DNA from: an uncultured Clostridia bacterium
GTDB taxonomy: Bacteria; Bacillota_I; Bacilli_A; RF39; UBA660
Direction of reading: 5' to 3'
NCBI GenBank assembly: GCA_947165135.1
Contig: CAMUZE010000003.1
Coordinates: forward strand, 26,370-90,369
Length of the DNA: 64,000 nucleotides
Under the pieces are notes generated by a model. That model made no database searches, was not told where the DNA came from, and was given only the letters and a program-made list of their open reading frames with translations. The position numbers were made by a program, and so were the translations under genes. Below, piece by piece: positions 29,696 to 41,322 of this stretch; within the stretch, counting starts at the first letter, position 1; every line of letters begins with the position of its first letter.

Positions 29696-30892
29696 ATGGA
29701 ATTATTACAAAATAAATTAAGACCAACTTTACTTAAAGATGTACTTGGACAAGAACATTTAATTGGAAAAGGAAAAGTACTTACTAATTTAGTAAAGAAT
29801 AAAATGTTATTTAATATCATTTTCTATGGTAATAGTGGTTGTGGTAAAACTACTGTTGCTCTAGCACTTGTTAATGAACTTAAAATGAGATACAGAATGT
29901 TAAATGCAACAATTAATTCAAAAAAAGATTTTGAAGTAGTAATTGAAGAAGCTAAATTATATGGAAATATGATATTAATAGTAGATGAAATTCATAGAAT
30001 GAATAAAGATAAACAAGATATATTACTTTCTTATATTGAAAGTGGTCTTGTTACTTTAATTGGTCTTACAAATTCAAATCCATATCATTCAATTAATCAA
30101 GCTATAAGAAGTAGATGCCAAATAATTGAATTAAAAGCATTAAATGAAAAAGATATTGAAACTGGTATTAAAAGAGTAAAAGATGTATTACCAGATATTG
30201 AAATAGATAATAAAGTAATTAAATATATTGCTAAGCTATCTAATGGTGATATTAGATATGCATATAATTTAATAGAGTTTGCTTATTATGGATATGATAA
30301 AAAAGTAACGATTGATAATATTAAATTATATAATAACACTCCTTCATTTTTTACTGATAAAAACGAAGATGGACATTATGATATGTTATCAGCATTTCAA
30401 AAAAGTATTCGAGGAAGTGATGTGGATGCATCTTTGCACTATCTTGCAAGATTAATAGTTAGTGGTGATTATGATTCAATTTATAGAAGAATGATTGTAA
30501 TTGCATATGAAGATATAGGCCTTGCTAATCCTGGGATTGGTCCTAAAGTTATTGCAGCAATTGAAGCAAGTGAAAGAGTTGGATATCCTGAACTAGTAAA
30601 ACCATTATCAGTAGTAGTAATTGAAATGGCATTAAGTCCAAAAAGTAATTCAGCAGATCAAGCAATTAATGAAGCAATTAAAGATATTAATGAAGGTAAT
30701 GTTGGAAGAATTCCAAATCATATAAAAACAACTTCGCCTGATTATAAATATCCTCATAATTATCCTAATTATTGGGTTAAACAACAATATTTACCTGATA
30801 AATTAAAAAATAGAAAATATTATTATCCAAGAAAAAATAAATATGAAACTGAAATGACTAATTTTAATAATAAAATTAAGGAGGAAAAATAA
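29696..30892 (+). CDS. rarA: replication-associated recombination protein A (AAA+ ATPase)
   Basis: RPTLLKDVLGQEHLIGKGK; FYGNSGCGKTT; VDEIHRMNKDKQD; YEDIGLANP. Confidence 0.94.
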   Translation: MELLQNKLRPTLLKDVLGQEHLIGKGKVLTNLVKNKMLFNIIFYGNSGCGKTTVALALVNELKMRYRMLNATINSKKDFEVVIEEAKLYGNMILIVDEIHRMNKDKQDILLSYIESGLVTLIGLTNSNPYHSINQAIRSRCQIIELKALNEKDIETGIKRVKDVLPDIEIDNKVIKYIAKLSNGDIRYAYNLIEFAYYGYDKKVTIDNIKLYNNTPSFFTDKNEDGHYDMLSAFQKSIRGSDVDASLHYLARLIVSGDYDSIYRRMIVIAYEDIGLANPGIGPKVIAAIEASERVGYPELVKPLSVVVIEMALSPKSNSADQAINEAIKDINEGNVGRIPNHIKTTSPDYKYPHNYPNYWVKQQYLPDKLKNRKYYYPRKNKYETEMTNFNNKIKEEK

Positions 30893-31644
30893 TGTGTGAT
30901 GTACAAGCAACACCAAAGGCAGTAGATTATTCTACAGAGGTAATAAGTGATATAGAAGAAAGAATTAGAAATGGTGAAAGTGTTACTGATAATGAAGTAG
31001 AACTTTTACTAAATTATATTTGTTATAGTGTAAGACAAAAACTATCTGATGATATGTATAAAGCTACTTTCAAAGGAAAAGATTTAGAAGCAGCATCAAT
31101 AGTATGCAATTATCTAAAAGATTTAAATGTAAATGCAAAAGTATTAAATACTAAAACAACTATAGATTATAATGCTACTAATAACAATTTTGTAATTGCA
31201 GCTATCAAAGTAAATATGTATGGAATTGAAGATGTTTTATATTATCTAATAGATCCTACATTTAAACAATTTTGTTTATTTGAAAAGAAAGATGCAAACA
31301 AATTAAAAATAAGAGACGGAATAATATATGAAAAACCTAGTATTGGACATTATATAAATCCAGAAGATGCTGAATTTGTTGCCGATTTTTTATACTTTGG
31401 ATATATGTATTTAGATTCAGATGCTGCATCTGTATATGGAAATGCATTTTATGATTCAAGAGTACCTGAAAAGATATCTGATACAAAAAAATGTGCTATA
31501 CCAGGAATGGTATATTATGAAAAATTTATATCTGCTGAACCTAGTCCAATGTATTCTAAAAAAGAATTAGAAGATAAAAATATATTACTCGAACCAATAA
31601 AACAGAAATCTTTACAATTTAAAAAAGATGTAACTAGCGCATAG
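30892..31644 (+). CDS. hypothetical protein, possibly papain/transglutaminase-like fold
   Basis: ATG overlaps rarA stop; YLIDPTFKQF motif. Confidence 0.5.
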   Translation: MCDVQATPKAVDYSTEVISDIEERIRNGESVTDNEVELLLNYICYSVRQKLSDDMYKATFKGKDLEAASIVCNYLKDLNVNAKVLNTKTTIDYNATNNNFVIAAIKVNMYGIEDVLYYLIDPTFKQFCLFEKKDANKLKIRDGIIYEKPSIGHYINPEDAEFVADFLYFGYMYLDSDAASVYGNAFYDSRVPEKISDTKKCAIPGMVYYEKFISAEPSPMYSKKELEDKNILLEPIKQKSLQFKKDVTSA

Positions 31645-32311
31645 TTACATCTTTTATTATATAATTTGTTATTAATAATCCAGCAACTCCTGGAACAAAA
31701 GCAGTTGATCCTAACATACTACTATTGATTGCTTTTTCAGTTGATGTTACTACTACTACATCTTTCATATATTCTCTATATCTAGATAATTCATGTCTTA
31801 CTTTTTTAGCAAGCGGATCAGTTTCAGTTTTATCAAGAGTAGTAATTATTAATTTGGTTGCATCAAATTTATTAGCAGTTCCCATGGAAGAAACTAGCTT
31901 TATATTTCTATCATGACATTCTTTAACTAATCTTACCTTTACTTTAGTAGTATCACATGCATCAATTATATAATCATATTGTTCACCAAATAGAAGTTCA
32001 AAATTATCATCAGTAATATATGTGTTTATTATATTAACGATAGCATTTTTATTAATCTTTTTAATTCTTTTTTTCCATTCTCTAGTTTTATATTTATTAT
32101 TATTCTTTGAAGTTGCTATTAATTGTCTATTAATATTGCTAGGTTTAATTGTATCACCATCAACAAGAGTAATATTTTCAACACCACATCTAACAAGTGA
32201 TTCAATTGCATATCCCCCTACACCACCAAGTCCAATAATTAGTACTTTTAATTTTTTTATCTTATTTAAATTTTCTTCACCAACTATTGCCTCTAGTCTA
32301 TCTAGATTCAT
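31634..32311 (-). CDS. tcdA: tRNA threonylcarbamoyladenosine dehydratase
   Basis: VLIIGLGGVGGYAIESLVRCGVENITLVDGDTIKPSNINRQ; YIIDACDTTKVK. Confidence 0.93.
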   Translation of the reverse strand: MNLDRLEAIVGEENLNKIKKLKVLIIGLGGVGGYAIESLVRCGVENITLVDGDTIKPSNINRQLIATSKNNNKYKTREWKKRIKKINKNAIVNIINTYITDDNFELLFGEQYDYIIDACDTTKVKVRLVKECHDRNIKLVSSMGTANKFDATKLIITTLDKTETDPLAKKVRHELSRYREYMKDVVVVTSTEKAINSSMLGSTAFVPGVAGLLITNYIIKDVTMR

Positions 32312-32351
32312 AATTTGCCTCCTTTAAAGGTAGGAATATTTTACCATAAAA

Positions 32352-32515
32352 AAAGCCTAGTGTAAATACAGTGTAATAAAGCTCGCGTTCCCGCAAGTGG
32401 TAGGACACATAATATATTCGGGATCTTGCACAATGGCAATATTCAACGCCCTATATTAATTAGTCCCCCTATAATATTACATAGCCGAGATTATATCCAT
32501 ATTTATCATCTAGGT
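32352..32515 (-). ncRNA. ssrS: probable 6S RNA
   Basis: GC-enriched noncoding island with stable hairpin CTTGCG-GGAA-CGCGAG, AT-rich promoter upstream and T7 run at the end; located upstream of tcdA as 6S-1 is in Bacillus. Confidence 0.6.
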
Positions 32516-32591
32516 TAATTATATATTATCACAATTATATTTATTTGTCTATAATGTTAACAAAACTTGACACTTTGTCTGTATAAGTATT

Positions 32592-33614
32592 TTAATTTAT
32601 AAAATGACCATACTTAGAAGTTTCATAATAACACTTATTTAATAAATCTAAATCTTTAATTATATTTTCTGGCATACATTCTTTGTATAATCTATTATCA
32701 ACATTAATATTTCCAATATTAGAATTAATCATTATTGATAATGGTTTCTTTACTCCAATAGCATAACTAATAGATACAGTGCACCATTTCAAATTATATT
32801 TTTTTAAATAATCTACTGCAATTAATCTTGCTTTATAAGCTGCAGATCTATCAACTTTAGTTGGATCTTTCCCAGAAAATGCTCCACCTCCAACCTTAGA
32901 AAAAGTATGATAATTATCAATAAGTAACTTCCTTCCAGTAAGTCCGGCATCACCTTCAAATCCACCTATTTCAAATCTACCAGTTGGATTTATTAAAAAT
33001 TTTTCTACTTGAATATTATATTTATCACATATTTTTTTAACTAGATATTTAATTATTCTATCGGTTTTATTTCTTTCAAATTCAGAATTTTGATAAGATA
33101 TTGTAAAATACTTTATTTTAATTAAATTCATATTATTATCATAATATCCAGTTATTTGAGCTTTACCATCACTTTTAAATCTAGAATCTGTTTTTCTAAG
33201 TAAATCATATTCCATAGATAATTCTTGTAATATTACCATTGCGGTTGGTAAATATTTATCTGTTTGATTACATGCATATCCAAACATAATGCCTTGATCT
33301 CCTGCTCCTAAATTAGAGCTGCTAGTACCAAGAGCAATATCCATACTTTGAACTCCAAGATTATTAATTATTTCATAATTTGTATTATATCCTATATCAC
33401 ATAATACATTTTTTACTACTTTTGAAATATTTACCTTAGCTTTAGATGTAACTTCTCCTGTTATAAAAATTTTTCCTTTTCCTCCCATTACTTCAATTCC
33501 ACATCTTGAATTTTTATCTCCTTTTAAGTATTCATCTAATAATGCATCACTTATTTGATCACATACTTTATCAGGATGTCCTCTAAAAACAATTTCATTA
33601 CTGTATAATTTCAT
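32592..33614 (-). CDS. metK: S-adenosylmethionine synthetase (short, divergent)
   Basis: GHPDKVCDQISDALLDEYL; GAGDQGIMFGYA; NPTGRFEIGGFEGDAGLTGRKLLIDNY; GGGAFSGKDPTKVDRSAAYKAR. Confidence 0.96.
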   Translation of the reverse strand: MKLYSNEIVFRGHPDKVCDQISDALLDEYLKGDKNSRCGIEVMGGKGKIFITGEVTSKAKVNISKVVKNVLCDIGYNTNYEIINNLGVQSMDIALGTSSSNLGAGDQGIMFGYACNQTDKYLPTAMVILQELSMEYDLLRKTDSRFKSDGKAQITGYYDNNMNLIKIKYFTISYQNSEFERNKTDRIIKYLVKKICDKYNIQVEKFLINPTGRFEIGGFEGDAGLTGRKLLIDNYHTFSKVGGGAFSGKDPTKVDRSAAYKARLIAVDYLKKYNLKWCTVSISYAIGVKKPLSIMINSNIGNINVDNRLYKECMPENIIKDLDLLNKCYYETSKYGHFIN

Positions 33615-33650
33615 AAATTTCCTCCCTTCAGTAATATTACCTTAGAAAGA

Positions 33651-33678
33651 AAAAATACCTAAGATAACTTAGGTATTA
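33651..33678 (-). terminator. riboswitch expression-platform terminator
   Basis: Minus strand AATACCTAAG-TTAT-CTTAGGTATTTTTT. Confidence 0.85.
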
Positions 33679-33681
33679 ATA

Positions 33682-33770
33682 AGCTATCCTTATCCATCTG
33701 GGTTTACCACCTAACTAAAAAGGTTGGTGTGACCTGTGAGCCAGTCTCTAAGTCACTCTTTATAAGGTAA
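33682..33770 (-). promoter_or_regulatory. SAM-I (S-box) riboswitch upstream of metK
   Basis: CCTTATAAAGAG...GACTGGC...ACCAACC...AGGTGGTAAACCC...GGATAAGG; P1 CCUUAU/AUAAGG; alternative antiterminator GATAGCTTA/TAAGTTATC. Confidence 0.82.
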
Positions 33771-33817
33771 TTTTAAATTGTTTGCCCATCGGCAATTAAA
33801 TTATAACATAAATATTA

Positions 33818-34216
33818 TTATTTGCAAGTAAAGCCTTCTTCTTCTGCAGTTTTTAATACATCTTCTTTACTTTGACCAACTACTTTTTCAGAGTCTTCTT
33901 CTTCCTCATCTTCAAAAGCATCTAAGTCTTTGATTGTAATTTTTGTACCAGAACAAGATATATTATCTTTTTGGTCTGATTCTTTAAATAGATTACAGAA
34001 AGTTTCAGCTAAAGTTTTATCTTCAAAATCATACACCATAGATGCATTAGTAGCTTTATCACTGCTATCAAAATCAACTGTTACTTCTACTGTCATTTTT
34101 TGACCTTCTTCTTCTGCAGTTTTTGAGCAAACAACTTGATTCTTTTTGCCACATCCAGTAACTACTAATAACATAACAGCGCAGCACAAAAATATAACTA
34201 ATTTTTTCATAGGCAT
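33818..34216 (-). CDS. lipoprotein (DUF1307/YehR-like)
   Basis: Lipobox LLVVTGC. Confidence 0.75.
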   Translation of the reverse strand: MPMKKLVIFLCCAVMLLVVTGCGKKNQVVCSKTAEEEGQKMTVEVTVDFDSSDKATNASMVYDFEDKTLAETFCNLFKESDQKDNISCSGTKITIKDLDAFEDEEEEDSEKVVGQSKEDVLKTAEEEGFTCK

Positions 34217-34265
34217 CCTCCTTTATTTAATTTTACCATTATATAATAATTAACACAATTATTTA

Positions 34266-35240
34266 TTATTTTGATAATTCAATTTTTTTCTCTTTTTTTA
34301 AAATTGCTTCTTTAATTAAATTTAAAATGAATAATGTTTCACTATTAAGAGGCATACCAGCAGCTTTTAAATGTCCTCCACCTTCTTTTGTAAAACTTTT
34401 TGCTATTTCACCTACATTAATATCATCTCTTACTGTTCTAAAAGAAAACTGATTTCTCTGGAAATTAAGTATTAAAATAAAATCTAATTCATCTTTATAT
34501 TTTTTTGATAATTCATTACCAACTATACTTCTATAAGATTCAGAAATTGAAACTCCAACTTTATATCCATTTAAATTAATTCTAATTAGATTTTTATCAC
34601 AAACATCAACATATTCGCGTCTTCTTTCTAATTCTAAATTAATTAATTCTCTATCTTCTGGTGTAATTGGATCTTTTCCATTTTTAATTCCGTTACAAAA
34701 TCTATTTATAAAATTATCAATGCCAAGTATTCCATATAACATAACCAAAGTACAACCATACTCATTACCGCAAAATGGTCCTTTTGTATCATAACTTCTC
34801 ACAGCTTCTAAATACTTATCTAAATATTCACTTTTATATTTAAAATCCTTTTCTATATGTTCATAAAATAATGTTGTTCCACATTCAAGTCTTCCATTTC
34901 TTTCATTAACAATGTTTACAAATGGATACTTATTCATTACATCAACTTCTGATAAATGATGATCGAAATGTCTAATTCTTTTTTTAAGTTCTTCATTTGC
35001 ATCAATAATCTTTATTGCAGATGGTCTTAAAGATATATCTGTTATAAATATTTCATCATATTTTTTATATAAATCATTCTTTACTAACTTATTTAATAAT
35101 TCTTCTAATTCAGAAAATTCAACTAAACAATAATCAATATTTTCATAATGTAATTTAGCAAGTATAACAGAAGATAATCCATCTACATCAGCAATATGTG
35201 AAATAATAAGTTTTTTTCCGCCATTATAATGTTCTTTCAT
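34266..35240 (-). CDS. DHH-family phosphoesterase
   Basis: ISHIADVDGLSSVILA, ITDISLR, RHFDHHLSE; C-terminal EGGGHLKAAGMPL DHHA1 motif. Confidence 0.9.
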   Translation of the reverse strand: MKEHYNGGKKLIISHIADVDGLSSVILAKLHYENIDYCLVEFSELEELLNKLVKNDLYKKYDEIFITDISLRPSAIKIIDANEELKKRIRHFDHHLSEVDVMNKYPFVNIVNERNGRLECGTTLFYEHIEKDFKYKSEYLDKYLEAVRSYDTKGPFCGNEYGCTLVMLYGILGIDNFINRFCNGIKNGKDPITPEDRELINLELERRREYVDVCDKNLIRINLNGYKVGVSISESYRSIVGNELSKKYKDELDFILILNFQRNQFSFRTVRDDINVGEIAKSFTKEGGGHLKAAGMPLNSETLFILNLIKEAILKKEKKIELSK

Positions 35241-35279
35241 ATTTTAACTCCATATCAAAATTTCAAATAATACATAAAA

Positions 35280-35840
35280 TTATTTATTAGTCTTTTTTAA
35301 AGAATTTTGTTTATTAATTATTTTTTCTCTAATAACTTCAGGGTTGGAAAATATTTTTCTAAACTCGTCAACTATTTCATCTTTATCACTTATTTTTTCA
35401 GTTTCAAATATAGCATCTGGAAGAAAGTATAACTCTCTAAAATTTGTAAATAACAAATTATTATTATTCTTACCAAATTTCTTTTCATAAATATATTTCA
35501 TATTTTCTAATGCTTCAGCATCATAAAAATAATAACAGATTTTATTCATACCAAATATACAACGTGCATAATATACACCATCTGGAGTCAAAAGTCTAGC
35601 TTCAACAATTTCTCCATAATATCTAAAAGAAAAACCTTCATCATTATATTTGATTTCATCTCCATCAATCAACACTTTACCATTTGGATTAGTTAAAACA
35701 ATATGTGGAATGTTGCCATTTTTATAAGATATACTTATATCTTTTGGCTTACAATAATCCCCAAACATTTTTACTGCAAAATCAGCAGCATTATCACCAA
35801 CATGACTATCAACTAAACAAGTTTTTAAATCAAATTTCAT
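35280..35840 (-). CDS. hypothetical protein
   Basis: ORF. Confidence 0.6.
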   Translation of the reverse strand: MKFDLKTCLVDSHVGDNAADFAVKMFGDYCKPKDISISYKNGNIPHIVLTNPNGKVLIDGDEIKYNDEGFSFRYYGEIVEARLLTPDGVYYARCIFGMNKICYYFYDAEALENMKYIYEKKFGKNNNNLLFTNFRELYFLPDAIFETEKISDKDEIVDEFRKIFSNPEVIREKIINKQNSLKKTNK

Positions 35841-35932
35841 TCTATCACATCCTTAACTCTATATATTAAATGTATTTCTATTCTTTGTCAATAAAAAGAA
35901 TAATTTATAATTAAAATATCATATAATTTATT

Positions 35933-37234
35933 ATGTTAAAACAAATAAAAGATAACTTATTTATTAAATCTACACTAATATTATTATTTGGTGGAGTTTT
36001 AGGAAAATTAGTTGGTTTTATATTAAGAATTATAATTACAAGATATCTAGGTACAGAAGGAATGGGACTTTTAAGTTTACTATCCCCTACTGTTTCTCTT
36101 CTAACAGTAATTGCTACTTTTTCATATCCAACTTCAATTTCAAAAGTAATATCTGAAAGAAGTACAACTCCAAAATCAATAATCATTTCTTTAATACCAT
36201 TATCATTACTTATGAGTCTACTTATTATTTTAATTGTTATTCTTTTTGCACCTATTTTATCTACATATTTACTTAAAAATTCAACTTTATATTTTCCCTT
36301 AATATGTATTTCAATAACAGTTCCATTTATAAGTGTATCTTCAATTATAAAAGGATATTTTTGGGGAAGACAAAATATGTTTCCATATATGATGTCAAAT
36401 TTTATTGAACAAATAGCTAGGCTTATATTAATAACATTATTTATAAATAAATTTTTACAAATGGGTATAATCCAAACAATATGTTTTATTATTTTAGTAA
36501 ATGCAGTTGGAGAAGTAATATCTCAACTTGTAATGATATATTATTTTCCAAAAAATAGTATAAAATTTGATAATTTAAATATTAATAAAAATGACATAAG
36601 AAAAGTAATGGATATAAGCGTTCCAGCAACATCAAGTAAAATAATTGGATCAATTTCATATTTTTTAGAACCAATAATACTTACAAATATTTTATTATAT
36701 GTTGGATATACAAAAGAATATATAGTTTATGAATATGGAATAATTAATGCATATGCTTTATCACTACTTTTAATGCCTCAGTTTTTTACTCAAAACATGG
36801 CTTCATCTTTAGTCCCAGAATTATCTAAGTATTATAGTCAAAATAATAAAGATATGTGTAAAAAAAGAATAAAACAAATAGTTTTATTCTCTTCAGTTAT
36901 TGGAGGAATTTCAACTTTAATAATAACAATATTTCCAAATTTCTTTTTAAATATTTTATATCATACTAATGAGGGAATAGATTATATAAGATTATTAAGT
37001 CCATTTGCCATACTTTTTTATATAGAGTATCCTTTAATAAATGCTCTTCAAGCACTAGGAAAAAGCAAGTCAGCCATGAAATGTACAATTATTACTTCAA
37101 TAGTAAGATTAATATCTATAGTGGTATTTTCTTTATTAAAATTTGGAATGTATAGTTTAGTTATATCAATTATAATTAATTTAGTATTATCAACATATAT
37201 GTATTATAGAGAAATTAAAAAAACATTATCTTAA
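35933..37234 (+). CDS. SpoVB/MurJ-like polysaccharide flippase (MOP superfamily)
   Basis: LLFGGVLGKLVGFILRIIITRYLGTEGMGLLSLLSPTVSLL; multi-TM. Confidence 0.88.
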   Translation: MLKQIKDNLFIKSTLILLFGGVLGKLVGFILRIIITRYLGTEGMGLLSLLSPTVSLLTVIATFSYPTSISKVISERSTTPKSIIISLIPLSLLMSLLIILIVILFAPILSTYLLKNSTLYFPLICISITVPFISVSSIIKGYFWGRQNMFPYMMSNFIEQIARLILITLFINKFLQMGIIQTICFIILVNAVGEVISQLVMIYYFPKNSIKFDNLNINKNDIRKVMDISVPATSSKIIGSISYFLEPIILTNILLYVGYTKEYIVYEYGIINAYALSLLLMPQFFTQNMASSLVPELSKYYSQNNKDMCKKRIKQIVLFSSVIGGISTLIITIFPNFFLNILYHTNEGIDYIRLLSPFAILFYIEYPLINALQALGKSKSAMKCTIITSIVRLISIVVFSLLKFGMYSLVISIIINLVLSTYMYYREIKKTLS

Positions 37235-37876
37235 TATTTCATTTCTTTTAATTACATATATCTTACTATTTTTATAAAACGCATAAAAAACTTCATTGAT
37301 ATCTAATTTATTTTTATCCAAATAATCATTTAACCATTTTTCATCTTTTTCTATATATTCCAATGTATCTTTTTGAATAACACCATCTAATATTAAAGGA
37401 AAAGGATTAGTTGTTCTAGAAACAATAAAATCATACTTAAATATATTTAATTTACCACTATTTTCTAATATAGCATATTCTACATCTTTTAAATTTTTAA
37501 TACCATTATTTCTAAGTTCTAATAATAAATCATCTAAATTATATCTTTGTTTTAACATTTCTTTATAATTAATAATTCCTTTATTTATTATTAAAGATGG
37601 TTTACCATCCATTAAATTTCTAAATTTATTAAACTTTAATGATAAAAATCCTACAGATAATTCAAAAAATAAAAGTATTATTATAGGAATAACTGTAAGT
37701 AACATAGAATCTTTATAATTTTCAATACTTATTGCTACTAATTCCGCAATTAAAAGACTAACTACTAAATCTTGTATAGATAATTGACCTACTTCTCTTT
37801 TACCCATAATTCTAAATATTATTAGTACAAATATATAAAAGAAAACTGTTCTTAAAATAACTAATATTAAATCCAT
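37226..37876 (-). CDS. DUF421 (YetF-like) membrane protein
   Basis: RIMGKREVGQLSIQDLVVSLLIAELVAISIE. Confidence 0.9.
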   Translation of the reverse strand: MDLILVILRTVFFYIFVLIIFRIMGKREVGQLSIQDLVVSLLIAELVAISIENYKDSMLLTVIPIIILLFFELSVGFLSLKFNKFRNLMDGKPSLIINKGIINYKEMLKQRYNLDDLLLELRNNGIKNLKDVEYAILENSGKLNIFKYDFIVSRTTNPFPLILDGVIQKDTLEYIEKDEKWLNDYLDKNKLDINEVFYAFYKNSKIYVIKRNEILR

Positions 37877-37949
37877 TATATCACCTAATATTATTATGTA
37901 ATATTCATATTATTTTTAAACATAAATATAATTAATTAGGTGAATATAT

Positions 37950-38306
37950 ATGAATAAAATAATTAATTATATTAAAAGTATATCTTTATTTCTATTAATT
38001 TTTATTATTTATTTATTAATAATATCTTTAATTTCATATTTTGAATTATTATCATTTAAAACTATAGGAATAATTAATTATATAATGATTTTATTATTAT
38101 TTTTTATACTTGGTTTTAAAACATCACATTTAGAGCAAAATAAAGGCTATTTAAATGGATTTATAGTTTCATTAGTATTAATTATCATATTTACAATAAT
38201 AACTCTTATAATTGATAAAATTGACTTTTCAAAATTAGTATATTTTCTTACTTTAATAGCATCTTCAGTTACAGGTGGAATAATTGGAGTAAACAAAAAA
38301 CACTAA
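37950..38306 (+). CDS. TIGR04086-like membrane protein
   Basis: 4-TM small protein, TGGIIGVNKKH C-terminus. Confidence 0.6.
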   Translation: MNKIINYIKSISLFLLIFIIYLLIISLISYFELLSFKTIGIINYIMILLLFFILGFKTSHLEQNKGYLNGFIVSLVLIIIFTIITLIIDKIDFSKLVYFLTLIASSVTGGIIGVNKKH

Positions 38307-38316
38307 ATTGTGTTTT

Positions 38317-40478
<2,162 letters not shown>

Positions 40479-40536
40479 AATATCCACTAGGAAAACAGCC
40501 TAGCGATTCACCTCTTTTTTCGATTAGATTATAACA

Positions 40537-40564
40537 TAAAAAAAGAGTTTTTAAAACTCTTTTA
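40537..40564 (-). terminator. intrinsic terminator after the Cys-rich pilin gene
   Basis: Minus strand AAAAGAGTTTTAAAAACTCTTTTTTT. Confidence 0.75.
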
Positions 40565-41269
40565 ATATAACTCATGAGATGGAGGCGTAATTGGAGTGAT
40601 TGGTTTAATTGATCCACAGAAAGTACACATAGTTGCGCCTTCGTCACTACAAAAATTAACACCACATGGTGTACATGCTTGATTACCAGATACTGTTTTA
40701 TACGTATTAGCAGGACATGGCATACATTTACTAGTTCCACTATCTTCAACTAAATATTTACCTGGTTCACATCCTAAATCAGTTTCACTACCAGATTCAT
40801 ATCTTTCGTATGCTTCTTCTTCAACTTCTAAGATATTAATTATATCCACATCTTCAAGTTCTGAAATTCTGTCTAAATAATCAAGTTCATTTATATCTAA
40901 TTTACTTCCAAATAAACTAACAAATGCTGTTTGGAAAGTACCATCAGTAACATAAAAATTTAATACCTCACCTGAAGTATTAAATTCAATAAAGTAATCT
41001 ATATTCTCTCTTCCACTTAATGAAAGTTGAGTACTTTGACATCCATCACATCTAGCATAAAATATTTCTGCATCACCATTTGTCATTGAATCTAATAGCC
41101 ATTGTTGTAAAGCTGTCTTATAAATATTTTTTGCTTCATTAATAAAACTTGCTTCTTTAGCATCATTATATGTTTTAATAATATTTGGTAGTGCAATAAT
41201 TACTAATATTGCTAGTATTGCTATTACGGCTAATAATTCTACTAGTGTAAATCCCTTTTTATTTTTCAT
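40562..41269 (-). CDS. type IV pilin-like N-terminus fused to Cys-rich (GCC2/GCC3- or TNFR-like) C-terminal module
   Basis: KKGFTLVELLAVIAILAILVIIALPNIIKTYNDA; CEPGKYLVEDSGTSKCMPCPANTYKTVSGNQACTPCGVNFCSDEGATMCTFC. Confidence 0.87.
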   Translation of the reverse strand: MKNKKGFTLVELLAVIAILAILVIIALPNIIKTYNDAKEASFINEAKNIYKTALQQWLLDSMTNGDAEIFYARCDGCQSTQLSLSGRENIDYFIEFNTSGEVLNFYVTDGTFQTAFVSLFGSKLDINELDYLDRISELEDVDIINILEVEEEAYERYESGSETDLGCEPGKYLVEDSGTSKCMPCPANTYKTVSGNQACTPCGVNFCSDEGATMCTFCGSIKPITPITPPSHELY

Positions 41270-41322
41270 ATGCTCACCTACTATATTAACATTATATAAT
41301 TATTTATAAAAAAAAGCAATTA

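Noticed and set aside
40488-40560. Possible preQ1 riboswitch ahead of queA
   Set aside because: Leader has a TATAAT and a small CTAGG...CCTAG hairpin but lacks the preQ1-I/II core; region mostly a terminator for the upstream pilin gene
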